NCBI RefSeq assembly: GCF_900188355.1
Contig: NZ_FZNX01000004.1
Coordinates: forward strand, 62,001-126,000
Length of the DNA stretch: 64,000 nucleotides
Reading direction: 5' to 3'
Source of the DNA: Lutibacter flavus
Lineage (GTDB): Bacteria > Bacteroidota > Bacteroidia > Flavobacteriales > Flavobacteriaceae
A program made the translations under genes and the position numbers. Positions 16,747 through 25,567 of the stretch are shown here, in pieces. Every line of letters begins with the position of its first letter. The stretch's first letter is position 1. The notes below the pieces were generated by a model. The model did not search any database. It saw nothing but the letters and a program-made list of their open reading frames with translations, and was not told the origin of the DNA.

Positions 16747-18060
16747 TTATCCTCCAAAATCATCAAATCGAATATTTTCATCTGCAAGACCAAAGTCTTC
16801 ACCCATTTTTTGAACAGCTTTGTTCATTAAAGGAGGTCCACAGAAATACAATTCCAGATCTTCTGGCGACTCATGTTTAGATAAATACTCATCTATAACA
16901 GATTGATGTACAAACCCCGTAAAACCATCTCCTTCTAAATCGTTTGCATCTTTTTTATTCACCCAATTATCTTCTGGTGCAGGTTCTGATAATACTAAGT
17001 AAAATTTAAAGTTAGGGAACTCTTTTTCCAATTCGTAAAAATGATCTAAATAGAACAATTCACGTTTAGAACGTCCACCATACCAATAAGTTACTTTTCT
17101 ACCAGTTTTTAAGGTTTTGAATAGGTGATATAAGTGAGAACGCATTGGTGCCATACCAGCTCCACCACCAACATATAACATTTCAGCATCAGATTCGTTG
17201 ATGAAGAATTCACCATAAGGACCAGAAATTGTTACTTTATCTCCTTTTTTACGAGAGAAAATATATGAAGATGCGATTCCTGGGTTTACAGTCATCCATC
17301 CGTTTTTAGCTCTATCCCAAGGTGGCGTAGCAATACGAACATTCAACATAATTTCTCTTCCTTCAGCAGGATAAGAAGCCATAGAATACGCACGCTCAAC
17401 CAATTCAGTATTTTTCATTTTTAAATCCCAAAGACCAAATTTGTCCCATTCAACTTGAAATTTATCTGGAGTTTCGTGTTCTTCAGGATGTGCTGTAATA
17501 TCTATATCCTTAAAGTCAACTTCACATTCAGGAATTTCAATTTGAATGTATCCACCCGCTTTGTAACCCATATCTTCTGGAATTTCAACAACAAATTCCT
17601 TAATAAACGATGCAACATTATAATTTCTTACAACTGTTGCTTCCCATTTTTTGATACCGAATACTTCTTCAGGAATGGTAATATCCATATCCTGTTTTAC
17701 CTTTACCTGGCAAGCTAAACGCGCACCATGTTGTAATTCTTTACGTGTAAAGTGAGGTGTTTCAGTAGGTAAAGCTTCACCTCCACCAGAAAGCACATGA
17801 CATTCACATTGAATACAAGTTCCACCACCACCACAAGCAGACGGCAAAAATATTTTTTGAGCACTTAAAGTTGTTAATAAAGTACTTCCCGAAGCTACTT
17901 CAATTTCTTTTTCACCATTAATTCTGATTTTTACTGGACCAGAAGGTGATAATTTTTGTTTTACAAATAATAATAGTGCAACCAATAATAGTGTTATAAC
18001 TAAAAATGCTACTACTGTTGCTACAATTGTACCTAAAGTATTTGCTGCTAATATGATCAT
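16747..18060 (-). CDS. nqrF: Na+-translocating NADH:quinone reductase subunit F
   Basis: A 437-residue membrane-anchored subunit that takes electrons from NADH. In order: one N-terminal membrane helix (about 10-33); a plant-type [2Fe-2S] ferredoxin domain with Cys76, Cys82, Cys85 (CGGGGTCIQC) and Cys117; an FAD-binding domain with RAYSMASYP; and an NADH-binding domain with MLYVGGGAGMAPMRSH and YWYGGRSKREL; the C-terminus DDFGG is intact. Its start overlaps the nqrE stop by 1 nt, and it is the last gene of the operon. Confidence 0.97.
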   Translation of the reverse strand: MIILAANTLGTIVATVVAFLVITLLLVALLLFVKQKLSPSGPVKIRINGEKEIEVASGSTLLTTLSAQKIFLPSACGGGGTCIQCECHVLSGGGEALPTETPHFTRKELQHGARLACQVKVKQDMDITIPEEVFGIKKWEATVVRNYNVASFIKEFVVEIPEDMGYKAGGYIQIEIPECEVDFKDIDITAHPEEHETPDKFQVEWDKFGLWDLKMKNTELVERAYSMASYPAEGREIMLNVRIATPPWDRAKNGWMTVNPGIASSYIFSRKKGDKVTISGPYGEFFINESDAEMLYVGGGAGMAPMRSHLYHLFKTLKTGRKVTYWYGGRSKRELFYLDHFYELEKEFPNFKFYLVLSEPAPEDNWVNKKDANDLEGDGFTGFVHQSVIDEYLSKHESPEDLELYFCGPPLMNKAVQKMGEDFGLADENIRFDDFGG

Positions 18061-18770
18061 TATTTTATAATTTCTTTTTCGTTATTAGCTAAATCATTAG
18101 CCTCTTTGGTAACCTCAACTTGAACAGTTTGTTCAGGAGCTTCTTCCTCATCTCCTCCAGTAAGCATTCCTCCAAAACTCATAAATCCAATTGCCATTAA
18201 ACCTGTAATAATAAACGTAATTCCCAAACCTCTTAAAGGGGCAGGTACATTTGAGTATCTAATTTTTTCACGAATGGCTGCAATAGCTAAAATTGCTAAA
18301 AACCAACCAATACCTGAGCTAACTCCATAATTAAAAGCCAATCCTAAAGATTGAATTTCACGAGACTGCATAAATAATGACCCTCCTAAAATTGCACAGT
18401 TTACGGCGATTAATGGTAAAAAGATACCTAATGAATTGTATAAAGCCGGTGAAAATTTCTCTACAATAATTTCTACTAACTGAACCATTGTTGCAATGGT
18501 TGCAATAAACATAATAAATGATAAGAAACTTAAATCGTATGCGGCATATTCTTCGCCTAACCAACTAAGTGCACCTTCTTGCAAAATGTACTGATCTAAC
18601 AACCAGTTTAGAGGAACTGTAATAGCCATTACAAATATTACTGCGGCTCCTAAACCTACTGCTGTAGTTACTTTTTTAGATACTGCTAGGTAAGAGCACA
18701 TTCCTAAGAATGTTGCAAACACCATGTTATCAATAAATATCGCTTTAAAAAATAATTCTAAATGTTCCAT
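18060..18770 (-). CDS. nqrE: Na+-translocating NADH:quinone reductase subunit E
   Basis: A 236-residue membrane subunit with six helices. Cys25 (GMCSYL) and Cys125 (AVNCAILGG) are the residues that, with their NqrD counterparts, hold the intramembrane iron-sulphur centre. A charged tail of about 35 residues (EEEAPEQTVQVEVTKEAN) extends beyond the last helix; NqrE of Vibrio is shorter. It is 5 nt from nqrD. Confidence 0.96.
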   Translation of the reverse strand: MEHLELFFKAIFIDNMVFATFLGMCSYLAVSKKVTTAVGLGAAVIFVMAITVPLNWLLDQYILQEGALSWLGEEYAAYDLSFLSFIMFIATIATMVQLVEIIVEKFSPALYNSLGIFLPLIAVNCAILGGSLFMQSREIQSLGLAFNYGVSSGIGWFLAILAIAAIREKIRYSNVPAPLRGLGITFIITGLMAIGFMSFGGMLTGGDEEEAPEQTVQVEVTKEANDLANNEKEIIK

Positions 18771-18775
18771 ATTAT

Positions 18776-19423
18776 CTAGTTATCTTCAATTAATGCTTCG
18801 TTTCTCGAGCGTTGTACCCATATAATAATTCCTACAGTAATTAATGCCATTGGCGCTAATAACATAAAACCGTTGTTTTCGTAGCCATAAGCATAAACTC
18901 CTGTTTTTTCAATAGGATCACCTAACACTTTAATTCCTAATAAAGTTCCAGATCCTAATAATTCTCTAAAAAAACCTACAATAACTAATATTACAGCATA
19001 TCCTAAAGCATTTCCAATTCCGTCTAAGAAAGACTTCCAAGGTCCATTTGCCAGAGCAAAAGCTTCAAAACGTCCCATAATAATACAGTTGGTAATAATT
19101 AACCCTACAAATACGGATAATGTTTTACTTAATTCATAAGCAAAAGCTTTTAATACTAAATCAACTATAATTACTAAAGTGGCAACAACAATAAGTTGCA
19201 CAATAATTCTAATTTTTGAAGGAATAATATTTCTCATTAAAGAAATTACTACGTTTCCTAAACCCATTACAAATAATACTGCAACAGACATTACAATTGA
19301 TGCTTTAAGCTCAGCTGTAATTGCCAATGCAGAACAAATACCTAATACCTGAATAGTAATTGGGTTATTATCTGCTAAAGGATCTGTTATTAATTTTAAA
19401 TCTTTTTTTGATAAAAGTCCCAT
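18776..19423 (-). CDS. nqrD: Na+-translocating NADH:quinone reductase subunit D
   Basis: A 215-residue integral membrane subunit homologous to NqrE. Cys30 (VLGICSALAI) and Cys113 (TNCIIMGRFE) are the conserved iron-ligand positions. GPWKSFLDGIGNALGY and the loop motif RELLGSGTLLG are typical of NqrD/RnfE. The flanking genes are 2-5 nt away, indicating a tight operon. Confidence 0.96.
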   Translation of the reverse strand: MGLLSKKDLKLITDPLADNNPITIQVLGICSALAITAELKASIVMSVAVLFVMGLGNVVISLMRNIIPSKIRIIVQLIVVATLVIIVDLVLKAFAYELSKTLSVFVGLIITNCIIMGRFEAFALANGPWKSFLDGIGNALGYAVILVIVGFFRELLGSGTLLGIKVLGDPIEKTGVYAYGYENNGFMLLAPMALITVGIIIWVQRSRNEALIEDN

Positions 19424-19426
19424 AAA

Positions 19427-20173
19427 TTATTGGTTTAATGTTTTTAAATAAGGTAAATACATTCTTAAATCTTTTTTAAGCATTGCAGCTAAACCATCAC
19501 CTGTAATTGTAGAACCAGAAATTGCATCAACTGCAAAATCTGTTTTTCTTATGTTTTTAGGATCTGCATTACTTTTAGAGACAGCAACACCTTTAAATGT
19601 ATCACCATCCATAATATGCTCACCTATAAAATCATCCATAAAAAAACGTTCTTTTATGTTAGACCCTAATCCTGGTGTTTCACCGGCGTGATCAAAATAT
19701 ACTCCTTGAATTACTAATTGATTATCTAAAGCAATATAACCCCAAATGGCGTCCCATAAACCTTTTCCTCTTACTGGAACAATGTATGATTCTTTACCAT
19801 CTTTATTTCCAACAAATAATGGCAATCTTCTTTGGTAGTTGTTGTTTTTTGCTAATGCAGATTCTTTTTTTAAATCTATTAAATAAGCTTCGTCATTTTC
19901 AACAGCATTAGCTCCAGTAATTACTAATTGTTTGGTTATATATTTGTTAAACTCTTCTCCAACAATATTTTTAGATACAAACTCAACACTACTTTCGTCG
20001 TTTTCGTTAATACCCATTGCATATAAAATATTTTGTTGTTTTTCAATTCTTTTGTTTTCAGCTATTTTATCTTTTAACGACGATGCTAAAAACGCTAATA
20101 ATGCACCAACAACAAGAACCATTCCTGTTGCGAACAAAACTGTATAAACGTTACTTTCAGTATTCTTTGCCAT
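19427..20173 (-). CDS. nqrC: Na+-translocating NADH:quinone reductase subunit C
   Basis: A 248-residue protein with one N-terminal membrane helix (about 11-33) and a periplasmic FMN-binding domain. The covalent FMN site is DAISGSTITGDG with Thr222, matching the ApbE recognition pattern. Other family motifs are GKGLWDAIWGYIALD and HAGETPGLGSNI. ApbE, the enzyme that loads this site, is encoded at 11206-12201. Confidence 0.96.
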   Translation of the reverse strand: MAKNTESNVYTVLFATGMVLVVGALLAFLASSLKDKIAENKRIEKQQNILYAMGINENDESSVEFVSKNIVGEEFNKYITKQLVITGANAVENDEAYLIDLKKESALAKNNNYQRRLPLFVGNKDGKESYIVPVRGKGLWDAIWGYIALDNQLVIQGVYFDHAGETPGLGSNIKERFFMDDFIGEHIMDGDTFKGVAVSKSNADPKNIRKTDFAVDAISGSTITGDGLAAMLKKDLRMYLPYLKTLNQ

Positions 20174-20175
20174 TG

Positions 20176-21399
20176 TTATGCTGTTTTTGCTTTTAAACGT
20201 TTCAACCTTCTTTTAACGTTACCTTGAACCACATAATGGTCAATAGTAGGTGAAAATACATTCATTAATAGAATTGCTAACATTACACCTTCTGGGTAAG
20301 CCGGATTAAATACACGAATCATAACTGAAATAAATCCAATTAAGAATCCGTAAATCCATTTTCCTTTATTTGTTTGTGAAGCTGTTACAGGATCGGTTGC
20401 CATAAATACAATACCAAAAGCCAAACCACCAATTAATAAGTGATGCCAAAATTCAGTACTCATTAAAATGTAAAATTTACTTCCTTCATTTATCCAACCA
20501 GCATTTACAACACCATTAAAAATTAGTCCCATAACTAAGGCACCAATTACAGATGATACTATAATTCTCCAGCTTGCAACTTTGGTATAGATTAAGTATA
20601 AACCACCAAGTAATATTAATAAGGTAGATGTTTCACCAACAGAACCCGGTATAAAACCTAAGAACATATCTGAAACAGAATAAGCAAAATCTTGTCCTTG
20701 TGCTAAAGCACCTAAAATAGTTTCACCAGAAATGGCATCTAATTCGGCTCCAGCCATTATTTCATTAGCTCTTTCCTTTGCGCCAGCTACCCATACTTTA
20801 TCTCCACTCATCCAAGTTGGATACGCAAAGAATAAAAATGCTCTAATTGTTAAAGCGGGGTTCAAAATATTCATTCCAGTACCTCCAAAAATTTCTTTAC
20901 CAATTACAACACCAAAAATAATGGCAACTGTAAGCATCCATAAAGGAGTATCAATAGGAATAATAAGTGGAACTAACATACCAGTTACAAAATAACCTTC
21001 TTCTACTTCGTGTTTATTAATGGTTGCAAAAAATATTTCGATACCTAAACCAACAACATAAGAAACTACTAATAGTGGTAATAATTTAATTGCTCCAATA
21101 GATAAGTTGTCTAAATTCCAAAATTCAGGGCTAAAAAAGCCCATCCCTTCCGGAAAACCATTTATTGCTGCGTTATGCTGAAAACCAACATTAAACATTC
21201 CAAAAATGAATAATGGAATTAAAGGCAATACAACATTCATCATTGTACGCTTTAAATCATCAGCTCCTCTTAAGTGACCACCTGAATGGGTAGTTTCATT
21301 TGGAGAATAAAAAAGTGTATGTACAGCACCAAACATAGTTTGCCAGTTTGTACCTTCAACCTTTCCTTTTATATTATGTAATTTTTCTTTTAATCCCAT
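20176..21399 (-). CDS. nqrB: Na+-translocating NADH:quinone reductase subunit B
   Basis: A 407-residue, roughly ten-helix subunit that carries covalent FMN and riboflavin and lies at the Na+ path and quinone site. DAISGETILG (about 221-230, Thr227) matches the ApbE target pattern and parallels the NqrC site. NPALTIRAFLFFAYP, GSVGETSTLLIL and ATDPVTA are conserved in NqrB/RnfD. It is 2 nt from nqrC and nqrA. Confidence 0.96.
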   Translation of the reverse strand: MGLKEKLHNIKGKVEGTNWQTMFGAVHTLFYSPNETTHSGGHLRGADDLKRTMMNVVLPLIPLFIFGMFNVGFQHNAAINGFPEGMGFFSPEFWNLDNLSIGAIKLLPLLVVSYVVGLGIEIFFATINKHEVEEGYFVTGMLVPLIIPIDTPLWMLTVAIIFGVVIGKEIFGGTGMNILNPALTIRAFLFFAYPTWMSGDKVWVAGAKERANEIMAGAELDAISGETILGALAQGQDFAYSVSDMFLGFIPGSVGETSTLLILLGGLYLIYTKVASWRIIVSSVIGALVMGLIFNGVVNAGWINEGSKFYILMSTEFWHHLLIGGLAFGIVFMATDPVTASQTNKGKWIYGFLIGFISVMIRVFNPAYPEGVMLAILLMNVFSPTIDHYVVQGNVKRRLKRLKAKTA

Positions 21400-21401
21400 A
21401 A

Positions 21402-22751
21402 TTATCCTATTTCTTTTAACATTAAGTCTAAACCTTTTCTAATAATTTCCTGATGTGGTTGTTTAGAAACACAAACAAATTCAGTTAAGGCAAAATCTTC
21501 AGGAGCCACTTCATACATCCCTAAAGCTTCCATTTCGTCTAGATCCTGATACATACAAGCTTTTAAAATGTGCATTGGATAAATATCTAAAGGAAATACT
21601 TTTTCATAATTACCAGTTACAACAAAAGCTCTGTGCTCTCCATTGGTATTGGTGTTTAAATCGTATTTTTTATTAGGAAATAACCAAGAAAAAGTAATTG
21701 CTCTAGAAATTGATAATTTATTAAAAACCGGCATTGTCCAACCAAAGAACTCATAATCATCCCCTTCAGGAATTACGGTTAGAATATTGTTATAATAGCC
21801 TAAGTTTTCTTTTATTTTTTTAGTAGTTCCTGTTAACACATCACCACTAATAATTCTATTGTTATCACCTTTAAGTTTACCATCAACAATTGAAGCGATT
21901 GAAGCTCCAATTTTAGTTTTGTAATATTTTGGTGCTTCAACTCTAGATCCTGCTAAAGCAATAATTCGCTCTGCATTAAACTTACCAGTTAAAAATAATT
22001 CACCAATAATTACTAAATCTTGTGGCGTTACTGTCCAAACTGTTTCACCTTTATTAACAGGATCAATTTTAGCAATTTGAGTACCAACATTTCCAGAAGG
22101 ATGTGGACCAGAAACTTTATGTAAAGTAATATTGTTTAAACCTGATAAAGGAGAATTTGAGCTTTTACCAACTGAAACATGAACACTACCAGATGTTAAT
22201 TTACTTAAAGCAGTAACTGCAGCTTGCAACTCTTTTTCTTTACCAGCCAATACATAATCGTAATCGGCAGCTAAAGGAGCACTTGCATACGCAGAAACAA
22301 AAATTGCTTTAGGTGTATTTGCAGGGTTTGCAACCACATCATAAGGTCTTTGTTTAATAAATGACCAACAACCAGATGCCAACAAATGATTTTTAATTTC
22401 ATCTGCTTGCATTCCTTTTGGATCTTTTACTCCAAAATCTACAAATTGTTGCTCATTATCAGCTTGAATTTTTACAGCTAAAATTTTTCTCTTTTCACCA
22501 CGAATAATATCAACCAACTCACCACTAACTGGCGATGGAAATTTCATTTCTTCATTAGCTTTATTGTAAAAAACGGCTTCACCAGCTTTTACTTTTTCGC
22601 CAACTTTTTTTGATAATTTTGGGATAATACTGTGGAAATCTTCAGGTTTTAGTGTGTACACACTGCTAGAATTAGCTTTTTCGGTAACTTTTTCAGCTGC
22701 ACCTTTTAGCTTAATGTCTAAACCTTTTTTAATTCGGATGTCCTGTGACAT
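21402..22751 (-). CDS. nqrA: Na+-translocating NADH:quinone reductase subunit A
   Basis: A 449-residue peripheral cytoplasmic subunit and first gene of the operon. The N-terminus IRIKKGLDIKLKGAAE is typical, followed by the barrel-sandwich region (GEKVKAGEAVFYNK) and the Rossmann-like middle. SGPHPSGNVGTQIAKIDPVNKGE and the C-terminal DLDEMEALGMYEVAPEDFALTEFVC are diagnostic. It diverges from the T9SS plug gene across a 189-bp spacer. Confidence 0.96.
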   Translation of the reverse strand: MSQDIRIKKGLDIKLKGAAEKVTEKANSSSVYTLKPEDFHSIIPKLSKKVGEKVKAGEAVFYNKANEEMKFPSPVSGELVDIIRGEKRKILAVKIQADNEQQFVDFGVKDPKGMQADEIKNHLLASGCWSFIKQRPYDVVANPANTPKAIFVSAYASAPLAADYDYVLAGKEKELQAAVTALSKLTSGSVHVSVGKSSNSPLSGLNNITLHKVSGPHPSGNVGTQIAKIDPVNKGETVWTVTPQDLVIIGELFLTGKFNAERIIALAGSRVEAPKYYKTKIGASIASIVDGKLKGDNNRIISGDVLTGTTKKIKENLGYYNNILTVIPEGDDYEFFGWTMPVFNKLSISRAITFSWLFPNKKYDLNTNTNGEHRAFVVTGNYEKVFPLDIYPMHILKACMYQDLDEMEALGMYEVAPEDFALTEFVCVSKQPHQEIIRKGLDLMLKEIG

Positions 22752-22786
22752 ATTTTAAGTTTGTTTAATAGTCTTTAAAAACGGTG

Positions 22787-22794
22787 CAAAAATA
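22787..22794 (-). promoter_or_regulatory. -7 element of the nqr operon
   Basis: The minus strand reads TATTTTTG (TAnnTTTG), 35 nt before the nqrA ATG. A matching -33 box is not clear. Confidence 0.5.
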
Positions 22795-22940
22795 AGAATT
22801 TATAATGTACTATTAACCATATTTTAACAAATATTTGTGTAACTTTTGTCAACTTTTAAAAACGAAAACGTTATAATTAAAATTACATTTATATTTTTGG
22901 TATTAATTTTGCAAAACAGCAGTAATAAATCCTATTAAAT

Positions 22941-24185
22941 TTGAAACAACTATCTTTTTATCTTTTTATCTTTTTTTTAGTTCAACTTGGGTATTCACAA
23001 AGCAAAGTTGTTGACCCTGAAAATATTAAAACCGTAATTTTAAGATCGGGTACCACAAATTTATATGCGCCAATTATAAGTTTAAACGATCGGTTGGTGC
23101 TTAGTTTTGACGATTTAAATGCCGACGAACACGATTACACCTATAAAATTGTGCATTGCGATTACGATTGGAATTCCTCTAATTTATCGGATTCTGAATT
23201 TATAGATGGCTATGCTGAAGATAGAATTAGAGATTTTGAAAATTCCTTTAATACGCTGCAGCCATATACGCACTATTCGTTAACAATTCCCAACGAAGAT
23301 ACCCGACTAAAAATCTCTGGAAATTATAAAATTTATGTAATTAACGATTACGATGAGGTTGTTTTTGAGCGCAAATTTGTGGTGTTTGAATCTAAAGTTA
23401 CCGTAGGAGTTACCGTTTATAAAAGTAGAGATATTTCAACTATAGATACCAACCAATCTGTTCAATTTATTATAAACCACCCCGATTTTAGAATTAACAA
23501 CCCAAAAGAAGAAATTTTACCTGTTGTGTTGCAAAATAACAATTGGCAAACTGCTATTGAAGGATTAAAACCACAATTTTACAGAGGCACTCAATTACTT
23601 TATAAATACAATAAAGAAACCAGTTTTAAGGCAGGAAACGAGTTTTTGTATTTAGATACCAAATCAATTAGAAACACCACATTAAACATTGCCAAAGTAG
23701 AATTAGGCCGCGATTTATACCACGCTTATTTATATACCAATGAAGAAAGAATAGACCAACCCTACACGCTTTTGGAAGATATAAACGGAAACTTTGTAGT
23801 GCGTACCTTAAATGGTGGCAATAGCGATACAGATGCAGATTATGGTTGGGTTCATTTTAGTTTAAGTTGTTTAGAAGATTTAGACGGAAAGGATGTTTAC
23901 ATAAGTGGAAATTTTAATAACTGGGAGCTAAATGACACTAACAAATTAAACTACAATGAAGATACAGGTTTGTATGAAGCCAAATTACTACTAAAACAAG
24001 GTTTTTACAATTATCAATTTGTAACAAAAAACCAAGATGGCGTTATTAGCAATAGCGATATTGATGGTTCTTTTTACCAAACCGAAAACGATTATACCGT
24101 ACTGGTTTATTACAAAAAATATGGCGCCAGATATACACGTGTAATTGGTGTTGGTTATGGAAATTCCAAAAAATTAAATAATTAA
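22941..24185 (+). CDS. Type IX secretion system plug protein (DUF5103 family)
   Basis: A 414-residue exported protein. It starts with TTG at 22941, which opens directly onto a good signal peptide (cleaved about residue 19, QLGYSQ). Motifs of the family are visible: VILRSGTTNLYAPIISLNDRLVLSFDDL near the start, YTYKIVHCDYDWNSS, and a C-terminal half resembling an early-set/AMPK-CBM-like beta domain (DVYISGNFNNWELND ... GFYNYQFVTKN). In F. johnsoniae the Plug protein closes the periplasmic side of the SprA translocon. The assignment rests on family knowledge, while the function in this organism is inferred. T9SS cargo is encoded nearby (13705-16656). Confidence 0.85.
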   Translation: MKQLSFYLFIFFLVQLGYSQSKVVDPENIKTVILRSGTTNLYAPIISLNDRLVLSFDDLNADEHDYTYKIVHCDYDWNSSNLSDSEFIDGYAEDRIRDFENSFNTLQPYTHYSLTIPNEDTRLKISGNYKIYVINDYDEVVFERKFVVFESKVTVGVTVYKSRDISTIDTNQSVQFIINHPDFRINNPKEEILPVVLQNNNWQTAIEGLKPQFYRGTQLLYKYNKETSFKAGNEFLYLDTKSIRNTTLNIAKVELGRDLYHAYLYTNEERIDQPYTLLEDINGNFVVRTLNGGNSDTDADYGWVHFSLSCLEDLDGKDVYISGNFNNWELNDTNKLNYNEDTGLYEAKLLLKQGFYNYQFVTKNQDGVISNSDIDGSFYQTENDYTVLVYYKKYGARYTRVIGVGYGNSKKLNN

Positions 24186-24196
24186 AATCGCTACGT

Positions 24197-24238
24197 CAGT
24201 TCGAGTGCCGCAGCGCAGCGAAGGTGTATCGAGAACTG
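24197..24238. repeat. REP-like imperfect palindrome
   Basis: A 42-nt G/C-rich island in AT-rich DNA bounded by CAGTTCGA and TCGAGAACTG, with a central CGCAGCGCAGCG. Elements of this form are scattered in many flavobacterial genomes. It sits at the left edge of the accessory region. Confidence 0.55.
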
Positions 24239-24310
24239 TTTAAGCTGTAACTTGAGTTGATTTAGTTTCTTTTCATTTTCAATTAGTAACTGTTTTTTAA
24301 TTGAAATTAA

Positions 24311-24340
24311 ATGTCATTCCCGTGAAAACGGGAATCCATA
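24311..24340. repeat. REP-like hairpin with GAAA loop
   Basis: ATTCCCGT GAAA ACGGGAAT is a perfect 8-bp stem with a GAAA tetraloop (24316-24335) inside the frame TGTCATTCCCG...GGGAATCC. A related but diverged hairpin is at 58038-58057. The rest of 24239-24570 is AT-rich, with no gene that I can recognise. Confidence 0.65.
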
Positions 24341-24630
24341 TACAACTTTTTTAATAGGCTCCTGCCTTTACAGAAATAACAATAATAGTTAGCTATTTAT
24401 ACAATTAGTGTTTAGAAAATCACAAGCTATTAGCCTCGTTATTTTATAATCAGCATACAATCAAAACGTTACTATAATTTTTTTACGTATCTTTAAACTG
24501 TAAAAATTGCTTTTACCAAAAAATATTTAGTATAAATTAGTTACCTTTTTTTGCTGTTTTTCAGTTCAAATTCATATGTGTTAGCGGTTTTATTACCGGA
24601 AAACGGGTTGGCTATAATTTAAACAAAACT

Positions 24631-25413
24631 ATGTACGAAAATCGATATGTACTATTCCTAGACATTTTAGGCTTCAAAAAAATAATTGAAGAAACTGAAA
24701 ACGAAAAAGGACAAACTGAAAAAATCGAAAATTTAATTGAGGCATTAACTGAAATGAAAAGAATCGTTTCTCGAATGCCTAAAAAAACATCTAAAATAGT
24801 AACACAGTTTTCTGATTCAATTGTTGTATCCTTTAAAGAGGATGATGTAAAAGAAATTCCTATTTTTCTGACTAATATTCATAAACTTATTGCAAACCTA
24901 GCAATGAAAAATATATTTTGTAGAGGAGCAATCTCTTATGGAAAAATATATCACACTAAAGATTTTGTTTTTGGACCAGCTTTAGTTGATGCTTATTTAA
25001 CAGAAAGTGAAGCAGCAATTTATCCTAGAGTTATATTTGACAAATCGATTATTGATATAATGAAAAATAATTACTCATTTAATAAAAATGATAGCTATAG
25101 AGCAATTAGATTTGACGGAACAATTGAATCTTATTTAAAATTTGATTTAGACGATAAACTTTATGTTGATTTTTTTTCTAGAGCAGCATATTATTATAGA
25201 AATGAGGATTTATTTGAATATTACAAAAGTTTACGAAAAAGTATTAATAATGGTTTAAAATTTAAATCACCTGGAATAAAAGCGAAATTTGGTTGGATGA
25301 AAAATAAGTACAACAAATTAGCTTCTGATTTTCTTAAAGCAGACGAAGAGGAAGAGGTATTTTATGGTAGGCCAGATATCCAGAAATTTGTAAATGAATT
25401 CAAAAAAATATAA
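24631..25413 (+). CDS. Divergent class III nucleotide-cyclase-like protein
   Basis: A 260-residue soluble protein. The first 140 residues follow the class III adenylate/guanylate cyclase core. VLFLDILGFK places Asp11 at the first metal-binding position. TQFSDSIVVSF (Asp62) is at the second. CRGAISYGKIYH (97-108) matches the 'RiGih.G' strand, and FGPALVDAYLTESEAA (114-129) matches the 'GpaVN.AARl.' helix. Both metal-ligand aspartates are kept, but the Asn/Arg transition-state positions are altered (VDAYL for VNLAAR). It might therefore be catalytic, or a ligand-binding relative. The C-terminal 120 residues are unassigned, ending in an acidic EADEEEEV-like stretch. It is flanked by attC-like sequence. 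The function is unknown. Confidence 0.6.
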   Translation: MYENRYVLFLDILGFKKIIEETENEKGQTEKIENLIEALTEMKRIVSRMPKKTSKIVTQFSDSIVVSFKEDDVKEIPIFLTNIHKLIANLAMKNIFCRGAISYGKIYHTKDFVFGPALVDAYLTESEAAIYPRVIFDKSIIDIMKNNYSFNKNDSYRAIRFDGTIESYLKFDLDDKLYVDFFSRAAYYYRNEDLFEYYKSLRKSINNGLKFKSPGIKAKFGWMKNKYNKLASDFLKADEEEEVFYGRPDIQKFVNEFKKI

Positions 25414-25510
25414 AACAGTAGACAAGAGCGCAAAAATGTATGCTTATGAACTAATACATACGAAAAGCATACAACTAACAATTTGCTACAACCAAAAAAT
25501 CTCCGATTTT

Positions 25511-25546
25511 CCAGTTGCATAAATCTTATAAAAACCTGTTGGCAAC
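25511..25546 (+). repeat. attC-like 3' half upstream of the nuclease gene
   Basis: CCAGTTGCATAAATCTTATA continues AAAACCTGTTGGCAAC. The first 31 nt match 30143-30173 upstream of the GNAT gene at 29 positions. The end, TGTTGGCAAC (25537-25546), is the exact inverse of GTTGCCAACA at 26696-26705 after the nuclease gene. The 5' partner of this site is probably CTAACAAT at 25475-25482. Confidence 0.6.
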
Positions 25547-25567
25547 AAGCTGAAAAAATAAAAAAAA

